64,000 nucleotides of DNA. Source: Helianthus annuus (Eukaryota; Streptophyta; Magnoliopsida; Asterales; Asteraceae). The stretch spans positions 109,040,517 through 109,104,516 of the forward strand of contig NC_035435.2 in assembly GCF_002127325.2 (NCBI RefSeq), read 5' to 3'. Positions 33,080-46,068 of this stretch are shown one piece after another (positions within the stretch are counted from its first letter, which is position 1; each line of letters starts with the position of its first letter). The notes below the pieces were generated by a model. It did no database searches, was not told the DNA's origin, and saw only the letters and a list, made by a program, of their open reading frames with translations. The position numbers and the translations under genes are program-made.

Positions 33080-35644
33080 CTCCCTTGGTTTCGATGTTGG
33101 CTTCATGGATGCTGTATAACAATCTTTAGCTTCTTGCTGATCGCTGTCGATCTTGATTATCCCCCATGGGCTAGGGAGCTTCACACATTGATGGTAGGTA
33201 GATGGAACTGCTTCCATGTCATGTATCCAAGGCCTGCCAAGGATAACATTGCAGCAAGATAAACAGTCAATAACACAAAATTTCTGATAATTATGTAATC
33301 CTTCCACATAGATTGGGAGTTTGATGTCCCCCAGAGTTTTCTTCGTTTCTCCACTAAATCCTACAAGCACGGAGGATCTTGGTGTGATGTCTGATTCTGG
33401 GATACCCATTTTCTTCAGTACATCGAGCTGGATAATGTTCACTGAGCTTCCTCCATCGATAAGGATCCTGCGGACAAAATGGTTAGAAATAAAGAGAGTA
33501 ATAACTAAACTATCATGGTGAGGATCCTGAATGTTAATGCGATCATCCTCATCAAATGTTATCATCTTCCCTTCCGAGACACTTGAGGTTCTAATAGGCC
33601 TTTCTCCATTATCCATTTTTGATTCTTTTGCATGTCTTTTGGCCGCTGAGAAGGATGTTCCGCAAATGTCTGATCCTCCGGATATGAAGTTAATCACTTG
33701 TGCGTTTGCCGGAGGTGCTGGAGCCTTTTCAGGGATCCTTTCAGGATCCTGGGTTCTTTGCTTTTTTCTTCCCAACAATTCCTTTAGATGCCCCTTGCTT
33801 AGCAGGTATCCAATTTCTTTTCTTAAGGCTATGCAATCTTCAGTTAGATGCCCGAAATCCTCATGGTATGCACACCATTTGGACTTGTCTTTAGTCCCGG
33901 ATGGTTTGTCATTCTTCCTGGGCCACCTAGCCTTTTCACCTAGATTCTGCATTGCAAGGATTAGTTCATGATTATCAACGGAAAAACAATATTCTGAGAT
34001 TGGAGGATATTCTTCATCATCCTCTTCTTGGTCAACAGCATGCACATTCTTGTTCTCATTCCTATGGTAGGATTTGAACTTGTTGCTTTTGAAGGAGGAT
34101 CCTTGCTTCTCCGGTTTTGAGGATCCCACTTGTCTCTCCTGGATCCTCTTGTCATCCTCTAGCCGGATAAACCTGAGTGCTCGTGTTCTTACTTCATCTA
34201 AATTCCTGCAAGGTGTCATAACAAGATCATCATAGAATAATGAATCCTTAAGAAGTCCCATTTTGAAGGCTTCAACAGCCGTAGCCATATCCAAGTTGGG
34301 AATATCCAAGGATTCTTTACTAAATTTAGTTATATAATCCCTTAATGATTCATTATTATTTTGAGTTATCCTGTACAAATCACTAGTTAATTTTTCAAAT
34401 TTTCTACTACAAGAAAATTGGTTATTGAATAAATTAACTAAATTAGCAAATGAAGTAATAGAGTAAGGGGGAAGACTTAGCAGCCATTTGAGGGCTGATC
34501 CAGTAAGAGTAGATCCAAATCCTTTACATAGGCATGCTTCCTTCAATTTTTCTGGGATAGGATTGATCTCCATCCTTTCCCTGTATTGTGCTATATGCTC
34601 CTCTGGATCCGTTGTGCCGTCATACAACTTCATGGTAGGGATATGGAACCTTTTGGGTACCTCTGCATCACAGATTGGTGGTGCAAAGCGAGATACCTTG
34701 TGGCTCCCATCTGCAATCTCTGGGATAGGCTTGACTACCCCTGGAACACTTGAGATCATGTCCTTTAGTTTCTGTAGTTCCCTGGCCATAACATGATTGG
34801 TACCTGTATCCTGCATGAATCCATGGTTAGTGGTAGGATAATTATTTAAAGTGTTACCTCCCATTGGGTTCAAGTTAGGGAATCCATATTGCTGGGGTTC
34901 TGGAACAACGGAGGGACCAGTGGAAGCAATAGTCTGCATTGGAATGAAGTCCCCTTGATGGACATCTAGACTCCCTGTTTGCAAACTTTTTAGGGATCCT
35001 GGCATCTGTAAGGATCCTGGTATCTGGGATGATCCTGGAACGAAGGAGGATCCTTGAACCTGGGATGATCCTGGGATAAAGGAGGATCCTTGGCCCTGGA
35101 ATGATCCTGGGATAAAGTAGGATCCTTGAAACTGCTGTGCCCCCGGATAGGCTCCCGGATTCATGAAGGATCCCATATACTGAGGATAGGATCCTGCTGG
35201 CTGAAAATACGAGCCCGATGTCTGAGTCATTGCTGCTGATTTGAGATGTAATCCTCTCGTCTCCCCTGTGATCTGTACGTCTGGGATCCCTGATGGCTGA
35301 GAGGTGACCATTGGAGTCTCAAAACTCAAGGATTTTGGGATCAGTGGGGAATGATCCTCTGCCGCTTTCTTTTGTCTTTTGAGATCTCCAATCTCCCTGA
35401 GGATCCTGTCATTAGTTTCATCCTGCCGCTGCATACGATCCTTCATCTGCAAAATTAAAGCAAACACATCACTAGTACTGGGAATAGAAGAATTCATAGC
35501 AGAAGAAGATGGAGGTTTAGAGAAAGAAGGGGTTGGTCTCTTCTCAGCATTTCTCTGGGATCCTGCCGGTGGAGGAGGTAGAGTGGTTTGTGCTGAGGTG
35601 ACTGCAGACATCGCCGTGGAGGTGTTCTTCAATGATGAAGCCAT
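33074..35644 (-). CDS. Element C gag-protease polyprotein
   Basis: 856 aa from Met at 35644, chosen because it matches the start of B's gag; an open 5' extension exists to 35734. Order: Pro/Ser-rich N-terminus; a run of PGS-type repeats (GSSFIPGSSQVQ and similar, about residues 170-215); a capsid (Retrotrans_gag) region with EEHIAQYRERM and LTGSALKWLLSLPP; a zinc-knuckle-like WCAYHEDFGHLTEDC; and an aspartic protease segment RRILIDGGSSVNIIQ. It forms the virus-like particle and cuts the polyprotein in the cytoplasm. The frame is uninterrupted, unlike B. Confidence 0.9.
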   Translation of the reverse strand: MASSLKNTSTAMSAVTSAQTTLPPPPAGSQRNAEKRPTPSFSKPPSSSAMNSSIPSTSDVFALILQMKDRMQRQDETNDRILREIGDLKRQKKAAEDHSPLIPKSLSFETPMVTSQPSGIPDVQITGETRGLHLKSAAMTQTSGSYFQPAGSYPQYMGSFMNPGAYPGAQQFQGSYFIPGSFQGQGSSFIPGSSQVQGSSFVPGSSQIPGSLQMPGSLKSLQTGSLDVHQGDFIPMQTIASTGPSVVPEPQQYGFPNLNPMGGNTLNNYPTTNHGFMQDTGTNHVMARELQKLKDMISSVPGVVKPIPEIADGSHKVSRFAPPICDAEVPKRFHIPTMKLYDGTTDPEEHIAQYRERMEINPIPEKLKEACLCKGFGSTLTGSALKWLLSLPPYSITSFANLVNLFNNQFSCSRKFEKLTSDLYRITQNNNESLRDYITKFSKESLDIPNLDMATAVEAFKMGLLKDSLFYDDLVMTPCRNLDEVRTRALRFIRLEDDKRIQERQVGSSKPEKQGSSFKSNKFKSYHRNENKNVHAVDQEEDDEEYPPISEYCFSVDNHELILAMQNLGEKARWPRKNDKPSGTKDKSKWCAYHEDFGHLTEDCIALRKEIGYLLSKGHLKELLGRKKQRTQDPERIPEKAPAPPANAQVINFISGGSDICGTSFSAAKRHAKESKMDNGERPIRTSSVSEGKMITFDEDDRINIQDPHHDSLVITLFISNHFVRRILIDGGSSVNIIQLDVLKKMGIPESDITPRSSVLVGFSGETKKTLGDIKLPIYVEGLHNYQKFCVIDCLSCCNVILGRPWIHDMEAVPSTYHQCVKLPSPWGIIKIDSDQQEAKDCYTASMKPTSKPREQ

Positions 35645-35701
35645 GTAACTCTTTGAAATGATTTCGAACAAAAGATTTTCTTTATGAATGAAGCACCAAT
35701 T

Positions 35702-35722
35702 GCCCCACGGTGGGCGCCAAAC
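35702..35722 (-). promoter_or_regulatory. Element C primer-binding site
   Basis: The minus strand reads GTTTGGCGCCCACCGTGGGG directly after the 5' LTR. Confidence 0.75.
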
Positions 35723-36440
35723 TGTTTTGGTCAAAAATCACACAAGGATAATGTAACCAAACTTTATGTAAACGGGGTATGATGCTTGGCTAGCTATGAA
35801 AGTAAAGGATCACTTCTGTGATAAAGATACAAAGACACAATGATTTATACGAGGAAAAAGCCCTTGATCAATGTATGATCTCCGGCATAAAAAACCTCGG
35901 GTGATGGCAACTACCGATCACCAACTTCAATATAATAAAAATGTAGTTACAACTTCGGATGATAATGAGCTGAGTACAAGGATCACTGAGTGTCTAAGTG
36001 TTGAGAGTTGTGTCGTATGTTGTGTGTGTTCTTCCGAATGAGGAAGAGTGGTATTTATACATGTGTAGGTAACTTATTTTAGGTAGATAGACCACTAATC
36101 AGCTCATTACCCCTTTAGAAATAAAGATAATCTAGCCTAAATTGCTGCCCATTAATCAAGCTAAGTTTCCATATCCGGTACAACGTCTATCTCCAATTTA
36201 GCTCTTGCCATATTTGTGAAAACGCGTCCCTGGATCATGATATGTAGGGCATATCCTGCTAGATGTTCCTGCAAAATAATATTGTAGTAATCGAAAGTGA
36301 CCGTTAGTATAAGAATCACCTTAATGTCCCATGATCCTGATCCTGAGGTCCGGCTGGGGATCACTGCCTGCCAAAGAAATAAGGATCACTGGTTAGGATC
36401 ACGTATAAGGATCATTCATAGTAAAAATCCAGCCCTAACA
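35723..36440 (-). repeat. Element C 5' LTR
   Basis: 718 bp, starting (minus strand) TGTTAGGGCTGG and ending TTGACCAAAACA. It contains the promoter; on this strand TATAAATACCACTC near 36060-36050 is a TATA candidate. Confidence 0.9.
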
Positions 36441-37952
36441 GATCTTATGTAGTAAAAGGTGAAAAATTGGCTGAATACCTTGAAATTGTCAAAAAATTAG
36501 CAGGATATTTTGATGTTTTCACACTTGAACAGGTACCAAGAGAGGATAACGCTGAGGCTGACGCACTGGTGAACCTAGGATCATCCGTCAGATACAAGAG
36601 GAGACCCAAATACCAATACTACATATCCTGCATCGCATCCTGCGACGGATCCTCAGGATAAGGCAGTAATGAGTGTTCAGGATCCTGATGTTGAGTATCC
36701 CGAAGAGGATCCTAAATCGTGGACGGTTCCGATCATAAGATATCTCAAGGAAGGACACATCCCAAAAGATGAGAATCCTAAGGCCTTTAGGATGAAGGTA
36801 TCACGATTCACTATTATAAATAATGTTTTGTATAAGAAATCTCTTGCAGAACCGTATCTGAGGTGCTTAGAGGATCCCGAAACCAAGGAAGTGCTTCAGG
36901 ATATACACGAAGGGGATTGTGGTAACCACACTGGGGGCAGGTCGTTATTCTCAAAAGTATTAAGAACAGGATATTATTGGCCTACCATGAGAAAAGATGC
37001 TGCAAAATATGCTCGAAGGTGTGATGCATGCCAAAGACATAGCAACATACTACATCAGCCTGCAGAGCCATTATATCCTATTGCATCCCCTTGGCCGTTC
37101 ATGAAATAGGGAATGGATATAGTAGGAAAATTGCCAAAAGCTCCAGGAGGAAAAGTCTTCACGTTGGCAATGACTGATTATTTCTCTAAGTGGGTTGAAG
37201 CTGAAGCATTTGTTCAAGTCAGAGATCAGGAAGTGGTATCCTTCATAAAAAGGAATATCCTGACTAGGTTTGGTGTACCAGCTGAAATAATTTGTGACAA
37301 TGGATCTCAATTCATAAGTAAGAGGACTACTGACTTTTGCAAGAGTTGGGGGATCAAAATGATCACATCCACACCAGTACATCCTCAAGCAAATGGACAA
37401 GCAGAATCCTCAAACAAGATAATTGTCAACAACCTGAAAAAGAGACTGGGAGCCAAAAAAGGAAGATGGGCAGAAGAATTACCCTTTGTTTTATGGGCTG
37501 ATAGAACAACGATAAAAAGTGCAACTGGCCAAACCCCGTTTTCCTTGGTATTCGGAGCAGAAGCGGTAATCCCGATAGAAATGGTAATACCTACAACAAG
37601 ATCCAGCCTCCGGGATCCTGAGCAGAATCCTGAAATCCTATGCCAGGAATTGGATACTATTGACGAGACAAGAGATGCAGTAAGGCTAAGGATGGCAGCA
37701 TATCAACAAAGGATATCCAAAGCATATAACAAGAATATAAGGACTAGAAGGTTCCAGGTTGGAGACTGGGTATTAAGAAAAACTTTTCAGAATACTACTA
37801 ATCCTGCTGACGGAAAGATGGCCCCAAAATGGGAAGGACCCTATGAGATTGAATCGGAATCAGGGAAAGGAGCTTACCGACTCAAGAATATGGAGGGGGG
37901 TATGCTACCAAGATCCTGGAATGCTATACATTTGAAGCTCTATTTCAAGTGA
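36441..37952 (+). pseudogene. Element B pol resumed: end of second RNase H and integrase, broken
   Basis: It continues from 25720 across element C: GEKLAEYLEIVKKLAGYF and VPREDNAEADALVNL belong to the second RNase H. A frameshift lies near 36600-36665. The integrase zinc site (HEGDCGNHTGG...CDACQRH) is followed by a TAG at 37107-37109 where C has Trp (FMRWGMD). The DDE residues remain (TDYFSKW, CDNGSQF, GQAESSNK) and the frame runs open to 37952. Confidence 0.85.
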
Positions 37953-39376
37953 GTTAGGAATTTAATTTATAACTCAGGATGGTATGAATATTATCTCTTT
38001 TAATATGTTTAATATTATTTATTGTTTTGAACCTGTTACTGACTTAAGCATCGGAGGGGTTTTAGCCAGGCTAACACCCACCTTAGCTTACAATTTTTTT
38101 TGCAGAATATGCTTTGGGATATAGCTCCAGGATACACACTCAGGATACTTCGAAAGATTAGGGGATTGGCCCCCTCTCTCACGTATAAGGGATCCTGATC
38201 CCTTCACAGGTTCAAAGGTATTCACCTTTCTCACGAATTGGGTTTAAACACCCTGCCTGGAGCGCAAGTTGTCCAGGGATAGTTCAGGTGGCGGGACCAG
38301 TTCATGTAAAAGTGGCTGACAATTTCGTCACTGTTGGCTATATCCTGGACCCTTAAGGTATATGAGGATTGATCACCCTCTCTCGTGAAAGGGTATTTTC
38401 ATACTCTCTAAGGTTTAAAGGTTTTCACCTCTCTAAGTCTTGGAGTTTATACACTCCCGCCTGTAGCGCATGAAAATTTGGGATCTTCCCCAGGATACTT
38501 GTGGGTTTACCCCAAGATACTAAGGATTTATCTCCAGAATGTTTTGGGTTTTACCCCAGTAACACAAGAACTGTCTATACAGTTAAACATGAATTCAAAA
38601 AATTTTCTAAGTGTTGGAAGATTTCGTGCACAGGGGACATTTCTCCTAAGGAGATTATGTAAGGCACAAAGAGTCAGATTTGAACCTAGTGCACTAAGAC
38701 TGGGGACATCTTAGTGGAAGGAGTTACAAGAAGGATTGAAGTTTGGTACTAGGGTTACACTCTATTCCTGGTATGATCTTTCCTTTGAGAATCTTACACA
38801 ACTTGTTTGAACTTTTGAAACCATGTTTAAAGTTTAAGTATCCTGATTAGGATATATCTTTAGGATATATTCTCGGAATATGTTCTCAGGATGTGATTCA
38901 GGACATTTGGTTGGAATATTTGGGATACAATACTTGGGTTTAAAAATCAGAGTTGAATTTGTTTATAAATGCTAAGTAAACCATCTTTTTCCTTTGAAAA
39001 CTTTAAATTATTTGAGATTTTGAAGAATAAACTATTTTTTGAAACTTTGTCTGAATTGTGTGGATTTTGAGAAGTTCTATTTGCCAAAGGTCTTCGTAGG
39101 ATACCACTGAGTATATTGATCAAGATATTTTCACAGAAATAGTAACACTAATTTTGCAAAACTAAAATCTAAACTAAGTAATGCATCACAAAAAATTACA
39201 AGGAACAGTAAATAGGTAGAAAAGTGGTACTGTTTAAAACAAACGATACTAGCCGATAACCAAAGGCTTTGTCCTAAAACCTAGGACCCATCCACCTCTG
39301 GTTATCAAATTGTGCAAAGGACAAAAAAGTAAATTGTTCAAACAGACATAACTCTCAAATTTAAGATAAATAAATA
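37953..39376. other. 3' non-coding region of element B
   Basis: It contains recurring phrases (TTTCACCT...CTCTC, GGGTTTACCCCA) and many AGGATA/TATCCTG words. There is no supported sense gene; it separates pol from the antisense gene. Confidence 0.5.
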
Positions 39377-42300
39377 TTAGGAGGTAGTACCTTCTTCGCC
39401 CATGACATTTTCGACAGCATCCGTTCCGGGATTAGTTTGAGCGTCCTTCTCAGCATCAGTTGGTTTTTCAACCACCTTTGAGGATCCTTCAGCTGCAGGT
39501 TTAACAGGACTACTGCCGAGACTCCTTAGCTTTGCCTCCCAAGCATTGACATCCCAAGAGGGGCATTCGAAGCCCAATACCTTGGCTTCGTGGGCTATCT
39601 TTAGCCTGGCCTAAAGAAGGGAAGTAACGGCGGAACTTTTAAGGCTATCCTGGTAGCTAATCATATCTTGTTCGTGTTGAGCATGGGCAGCATCAAGATC
39701 GGCTTGGGCCTCAAGAGTGGCTTTGTTGAGGGCAGCCTGGTGTTCTTGGGTCATAGCCTTGAATTTGTCCTCGTAATGCCGAGATTTTGCGGCTGCAATC
39801 ATACCCTGATCGGAGATGGTGACCTCAGCTTTCTTCAACTTGGACTCGAGAATACAAACCTGGTTGAGAAAAGAGGTCATAAATCCGCTTGCCTGTAACA
39901 TCCCAAAACGCGAATTTTAAAATTCGCTAGAATGGTACCATGTTTAATTAAATAAATATAATAACTAAGTTACTAAACTTGGTTAAATGTCTAAGAAAAC
40001 AATCAAGGAAAAGAATTTACTTACAATTGTGATCAAGTAACAATTAGAGGGGCTAAAAGTGTCTAATTGGAAATTAATTATAATAAAATCAATTTATTAA
40101 AAACAAAACACACACTTGTGTTTTGTTCTGGAAATCGATCAGAAGCAGGGGACGACCCCAAGCTCCCCAAAACCCTAGTTCTTGTCAAAACCTCCAATTT
40201 GAAAGATCAAATCAAGTCCAAAACGAAAATCGAGCATAGATTAGTGATCCCTATTACAAGGAGATCATAAAGTATGTAAAATTTGATAAAAATTCTCTAC
40301 TTGAAATTCTTATGAATTTAGGGAATTTGAAATCTGTGGATGCATGTGTGATATGTAGATGAAATAGGAACATTTAAATGTTTACGAGTAAATCCTAGAC
40401 AAGAATATATTGAAATCATGCCTAGCTCAAGTAAATTCAGATTTTTGTTGATGCTAAATTCATGTATGAGATGTTTTTAGGGTTTTGATTGCTAAAAATT
40501 AGTGTTATGATGTCAAGAACATGCTTAAATTGAAAGCTGAATTAAAACGACTCCTGATCAGAATTTACAGCCGACTTGTATTGGCTGTAACCTGAACAAA
40601 ACATGACAAAAAAATGTGTTTCTTGAGTCTAAAATGTAAATCCTGGAAAAATCTTTAAAACCCCACTGGAATCGCATTTTTTCGACGAAAATTGAGCGTT
40701 TTATGAATTTTTCCGTATCGAAGGTTCGAGCTGCGTTTTCTGGTTGAATTTGCAGCCCATTACGAATGTCATAACTCAATTTAGGGATTTAGTTATGATC
40801 TCAAATTTCTAATGTAGATAGTTTTAAGTGATTAAAAGAATCGCCAATTGGAGTTTCGTCAATCAGATAAACGAGGAATTTTAAATGAATTTTTCCGTAA
40901 GCTGTAGTCAGAAGTGACGAATCTGATTGTAGCTTAGTAAATAATTTTTTACGAATTTTTGGTAAAGAGTTAGATCTTGAAATTTTAACACAAGGGCTAA
41001 CCCTCCGAGAGGTACGCCACATAAAAAATCATAATTTTTGAAGACTTGTAAACAGGTTAAACAAGTCACCAAAACAGCCCATTTTTCAGTGATACGAAAT
41101 GCCTAAATGAAATCGCGGTCTACTTGATTGTGTTACTATGTGAGTATGAAATGTAAACTATGTCCGTAGTATAAACGACTATAAAGTCGTGGATGTGTGA
41201 AATTAGATCTCATTAAGTACATGCTTTATCAATATGTGCTATATGTGATGACATGAAGAATTATGTGGAATGAAAATATGCGACTTTAGTTGTACTTTGA
41301 TATGTTGGAAAATGATGAGTAAAGTTAGAACGAAGCCGAATGTGAAATATAAATTGACATGATCATTCATATGTATAATTTTATATGCTAACAAGAATGT
41401 GGATGCAACGCAATGAAAGTATAGGGATCATGTCAAGATGGATGGAAGCATAAAGGGCTAACGGGTCATGCGGACGTGAGGAAACGAGAGCGGATACGGA
41501 TGCGTAAGGTAAGTAAACTCCCGGACTCCCTCTTTAGTAGTAATGAAATTAATTGTATGATATTTGTTAGAAGTTATGTTGAAATGCGTTATTGGGGATG
41601 ATATGAAATAAGTAGTATTAAGTAAATGATTTTCGTAATCACTTCTTATTTTGTTTAAGTAAGGTAGCGTTAGTTTATCGAGCATGATGATGATTGAGGT
41701 TTGATATGGTTTTGGATGTATGAAATCGGTAACTTTTACTACGTAGACCAAACGGGTCAAAACAAGGTAGTAATGATATGTCGGAAGAATGCTTAAGTAA
41801 TGGCTACGGTTTTGTTACCGGGTAATGGGTAGAATTTCATATAAGAATGTTAAACGAGAAATGGGGACGCTAATGTAGACAAAAGACTCGGTTGTGAGTA
41901 CTTGAATGTGTTTGGAGTCGTGTTGATTGAAATAGTCTTATTGTTGACCCGAAGTTCTTTTTTTATAGTTAAGGTGGTTTGATACAAATTATTGAATATA
42001 GTTCAATTTAACAATAGTGTATTGTCTTGACGATGTTTTGGGGGTTTAAACCCATCAAAAAAAGAGTGCAAATTGTTAATGGGTCGAGATATCCAAGTGC
42101 TGAAAATTCAGCTTATTTCCAGATTTTTGCTAGTCTTTAAAAATTCATAGAAAATCAACCGAATGTCCGTTCGAGGCGTATTTTATATCCACAGAAAGGT
42201 CTCGGAGTCACCGTTACGAAGAATTTTAGTTTGAAGTGAAATACTCAATGTAAATATGGGAAAATACTGAATTACTACAGCTGCATAAAGCTGAGTGAAA

Positions 42301-44338
42301 AACTTAAATTTTATAGTATTGCATAATCTTAAGGAATTTATAAGGAACCAATCGGATGTGATTATGTTGTTTTTAACCTCAATGTAGTTATATATATTTA
42401 AATGAGTTGAAGTGATTGATTCCTTGAATATGGGATACATATGCTAAATTAAAAAAAAAAATCATGTAGGTATGGCTTGTTAATTTCAAACAGCGCGAGA
42501 GCTTGTATGTATGTGCGCATATATGAATGTATGCGTATATGTGTAGAGGTATATGATTGTATGCATGTGGGAATTTAGAAATGTGAACATGTGTGAATGC
42601 GAGATGTTATTTATGTATGAAGGAATGGTTCATTATGTCTGGTTATTGACGAATACTAATGATTTGTCTTGAGATTGGAATGTAATACAGGTATGAGAAC
42701 ATCAGGTTCAAGAAGTATTAAAGTCAAACACGGAACAAGAGATATCAAATGGATTAAGTTTATATTGTTGAATGTTATACGAATTTTTAATTGTATGATA
42801 ATAATGTTATATGATGTTGACGATGATTAATGGTTATGTTGTGAATGATGTCCACAGGTTTTATACGGATTTCTTCTACTACTAACGAAGATGAGCGGAC
42901 GTAGATCGAGACAAGAGCAAGGATTGTACGGGAAGGATCGGTCACATAGTTTAACAAATATAGGTCCGAAATATTAATATAATGAAACGTGGTAAATCCT
43001 TTTTAATGAGTGTATGACATTTGGTATTCGAACCTTCCTGTAAGTATCATGTCTAATAAAGAACGAAATTTAGGTTCATATTTTCTGCTGTGTTGTATTT
43101 TTAAGTTTTTACAAGTTATTTTACAGGGAGTTGTTCATAATACGAACGGGTCATACCCGATTTTTGTTAAATTATAGTATGATAATATCACATTTTGGAA
43201 GGTGAAATCTGGACGTTACATTGCGTCAATGAACCCATGGTTCTCATAAGGAAATATATCGGAGATGACAGGTGAATCAGGTTCTTTCCTTTTGCGAGAA
43301 CTTGAGCTCCGGGGCTTAGTAGCTGGCGAAGGCTTGGGAATGGTAATGGCCTTGGAGCTGCTGGGCTTGGAGGAGGCCGTGGCCTTGGGACTAGGCTCCT
43401 TCTTGATCTGGACGTGATCGGAGTAACTGTCTAGCTTGTCAAGGTCGAAAACCTCAGGGATCTTGGCCGGTGCTGCATAAAAGGAAAGTCCTATATCCTT
43501 ATTACTCTTCATTATATTGTATTACATTAATCAGTCATTTACAAAGTAATTCTTACCAGACATTTCGAACGATGAGTATTGACTGGAACTTGGGACGTGT
43601 GTGGTAAAACTCCTGTCACCTGCAGGTAGCTGGTAAACCGCTTTGATTCTTTTTTCTGATTCTGCAGTAGGGGGAGCGACTTCCTTAAAATTCACTGCAA
43701 AAAATTAAATATAACGAAATTAGCAGAGGATAAAAGTCTCAATGTATGTGGGGGTATTCATGATCCTACCGGTGGTTAACCACTCCACCGGAAGATTAGC
43801 ACCCTCATGGATGGAGTCCCGTTTGACGAAGAAAAACTTGCATTGCCATCCATCTTCGTTTTTGGTGGCCTTAAGTATAAGGGGTTTGCTGGAAGTTGAA
43901 AAGAGTAGGAACTGACTGGAACCATGTGATCGGAGGCGGTAAGCAATTGGCATATCTTCGATGCAGAGGTTGGGATAATGAAGGTTTTTGATTTGGTTAA
44001 GCACAATCAATACTCTCCAAACCATGGGCATGGTTTGGGCAAAGGAAATACCAGTAGTTCGAAAGAATCGCATTATGAACTCAGGAAAAGGGATACCGAA
44101 GACCTAGCGAAAAAGGGTATGCCAGAAAACAGACCCAATCGGCAGAAGAAACATCTGATCTAATTAATCGATCAAATGGTCTAAAAATCGTGCCATCGGG
44201 AAACGCGCCGGAGGCTCTCAACACCGCAATGTCTGCATTATCAAAAGCACAGATCTCCGTCTCTGGATTTTTGAGAAGATTTTGCTGAACGAAGGAGTCC
44301 GACGATTCACCGGTTTGGGAATGGACTCTAGTGGCCAT
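39377..44338 (-). pseudogene. Antisense gene (aORF) of Tat element B, interrupted by solo LTR D
   Basis: The homologue of the antisense gene in C. Segments are 44338-43770 (GISFAQTMPMVWRVL, FFFVKRDSIH), 43694-43557, 43472-43221, then beyond D 39893-39377 (coiled coil and acidic tail). Introns sit at the same places as in C (donors GGTAGGA and GGTAAGA). A frameshift near 44077 and a stop near 39611 break it, and D is inserted after GFIDA. Removing D rejoins the frame (GFIDA-SGFMTSF). Confidence 0.7.
39894..43220 (+). mobile_element. Element D: 3.3-kb solo LTR in the antisense gene of B
   Basis: It starts TGTAACATCCCAAAACGC and ends ATCTGGACGTTACA. The flanks TTGCC (39889-39893) and TTGCG (43221-43225) are a target duplication with one difference. 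There is no PBS, purine tract or coding region inside. Length and ends suit a Tekay-type chromovirus LTR (inference). All small frames here lack family features. Confidence 0.7.
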
Positions 44339-44578
44339 TGGAGGAAAAATAATATTAACAGGAAATGAGGAAGGGAAAAGTGATTACCTGGAGATTCTTT
44401 TGTTGGTATCTGGTTATCAAACAAGAAGAGAGAAGATATAGGGGCATAATGGATGTCCATCGAGTGAAAAGCGCGATGGAAGTTACATAGTGCTATCTTG
44501 ACCGTCATTTCAATTTAATAACCTCGGTTTGCGAGATAAAGTTTTAAAATATATCCGTTGGACTGGTATACCAACAGA

Positions 44579-44595
44579 TATATTTTGGGGACACT
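44579..44595 (+). promoter_or_regulatory. Element B polypurine tract region
   Basis: TATATTTTGGGGACACT directly precedes the 3' LTR. Confidence 0.55.
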
Positions 44596-45335
44596 TGTTA
44601 TGGGTCATTTTCTGAGCATATATCCTGACTAGTATTCTGATATTTTGTCTGTTTACTTGTAATTAGGATACCGGATCAGGATATTGGTAACATTCTGGTA
44701 CAATATCCTGGTATTGACTGAATTAATCACGTGCAGAATAAGAGGTGCAAGTCTCCAATGTTCAAGAATACTTCTTCCCCCCAAGACTCAGGCAAATCAG
44801 TTGAAATAAAGACGTTGATCCCGAAAGACCAGGATTGCAACGTTTACTTGGGAATATTCGAAGCATCCCGGTTTATTAGGATAGTTAGTTGTTTTCGTTT
44901 AACTTTAAATAGTATGATCGGATGAGATTAAGGCACTCACTTTCATTCGCACACTTTACTCTCTAGTTACTAGCAATCACTGTACACCAACACTTGTATT
45001 CAAATCACATTGTAACACCTAGTTGATCCGCATCATATCCTGCATTGTATCCTGATATTTGAAGTAATAGAAGAACAAGGCAGCTGCGATTGTCAGCTCC
45101 CGAGGTTTTGTGCCGACGGTCTAGATTGATCAAGGGCTTTCCTCGTATATCCTGTGTCACCCTTTACCTTTTTTGCTCATTGTTTGATCATAAATACAGC
45201 TCTGTATCCTGAGCCGTATCCTCAAACTGTTTTTGCAAATAACTTAACTTGAATATTTTGACACACCTTTCAAGCACACTACCTCACTTAACTAATTTGA
45301 TCACTGAATTGCTCCGGTAATTTTTGACCAAAACA
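44596..45335 (+). repeat. Element B 3' LTR
   Basis: 740 bp, about 25 differences from the 5' LTR at 20806-21545. Confidence 0.9.
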
Positions 45336-45340
45336 GGTAA

Positions 45341-45763
45341 CGTCACCTTCAAAAGAGGAGCCTACTACAATAACTAAGATAATCTCTTAAAAAGTGCAAA
45401 AGTGCGGAAATAATCAAAGGTTACACTACACACGAGTCGGATCCAAGTGATTCATCTTGTCTATCTGTTTTTACTTTTATTTTATTTTTCAGCATTTTAG
45501 TTAGTTTTACTTTTCTAGTTTAAAACCTTTTTTCTAACTTTTGATTTGATTAGACGTTAAGGATAAACCGGTACTAAAAGCTCTTGTGTCCTTGGACGAC
45601 CTCAGTATCTTACCAACACTATACTACGTCCACGATGGGTACACTTGCCCATATGTGGGTTTGGTGTTAGTAAATATCGTGTTTTATAAATTTAAAACTT
45701 GACTAAAGTGGTTAAAAAGGGCTAAAAATATACATAAAAACCTATAACACACGGCACGCATCA
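45341..45763 (+). repeat. Element A 5' LTR, right part
   Basis: It continues the LTR interrupted at 20805 and matches 51044-51462, ending GGCACGCATCA. Confidence 0.85.
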
Positions 45764-45785
45764 AGTTTTTGGCGCCGTTGCCAGG
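45764..45785 (+). promoter_or_regulatory. Element A primer-binding site
   Basis: AGTTTTTGGCGCCGTTGCC follows the LTR end, a frequent PBS form of plant Ty3/gypsy elements. Confidence 0.7.
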
Positions 45786-46068
45786 GACACAAGGATTTTA
45801 AGAAAGCTTAAAATCGACGGCCTAATCGTTTTTTTTTATTTTTCTATTTTATTAGGATTTTTCTTAGATTTCCAGCTTCTGCAGAACTCAGCACCGACCA
45901 TGCCCGCTGAACACGCCCCGTGCCCAATCTTTGGTACTGGCAATCCTGTTTTAAGTCAGACAGTAGCTAAACACGGGGCCGTGCCCACTCAACACGCCCT
46001 ATGCCCAAGTATCAGTTACTGAAAACAGAACCGTAAGATCCCAACGGTTGGTAATTTCTGACACAAAC
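45786..46068 (+). other. Element A leader with twin CACGGGGCCGTG motifs
   Basis: Untranslated leader. Motif pairs lie at about 45900-45930 and 45973-46012. Confidence 0.5.

Noticed and set aside
33074..35644. A cellular aspartic protease or DNA-binding gene
   Set aside because: Capsid region, zinc knuckle, adjoining pol and flanking LTRs show it is retrotransposon gag-protease.
39894..43220. A protein gene in element D
   Set aside because: Only short AT-rich frames without motifs; the segment is bounded as a solo LTR.
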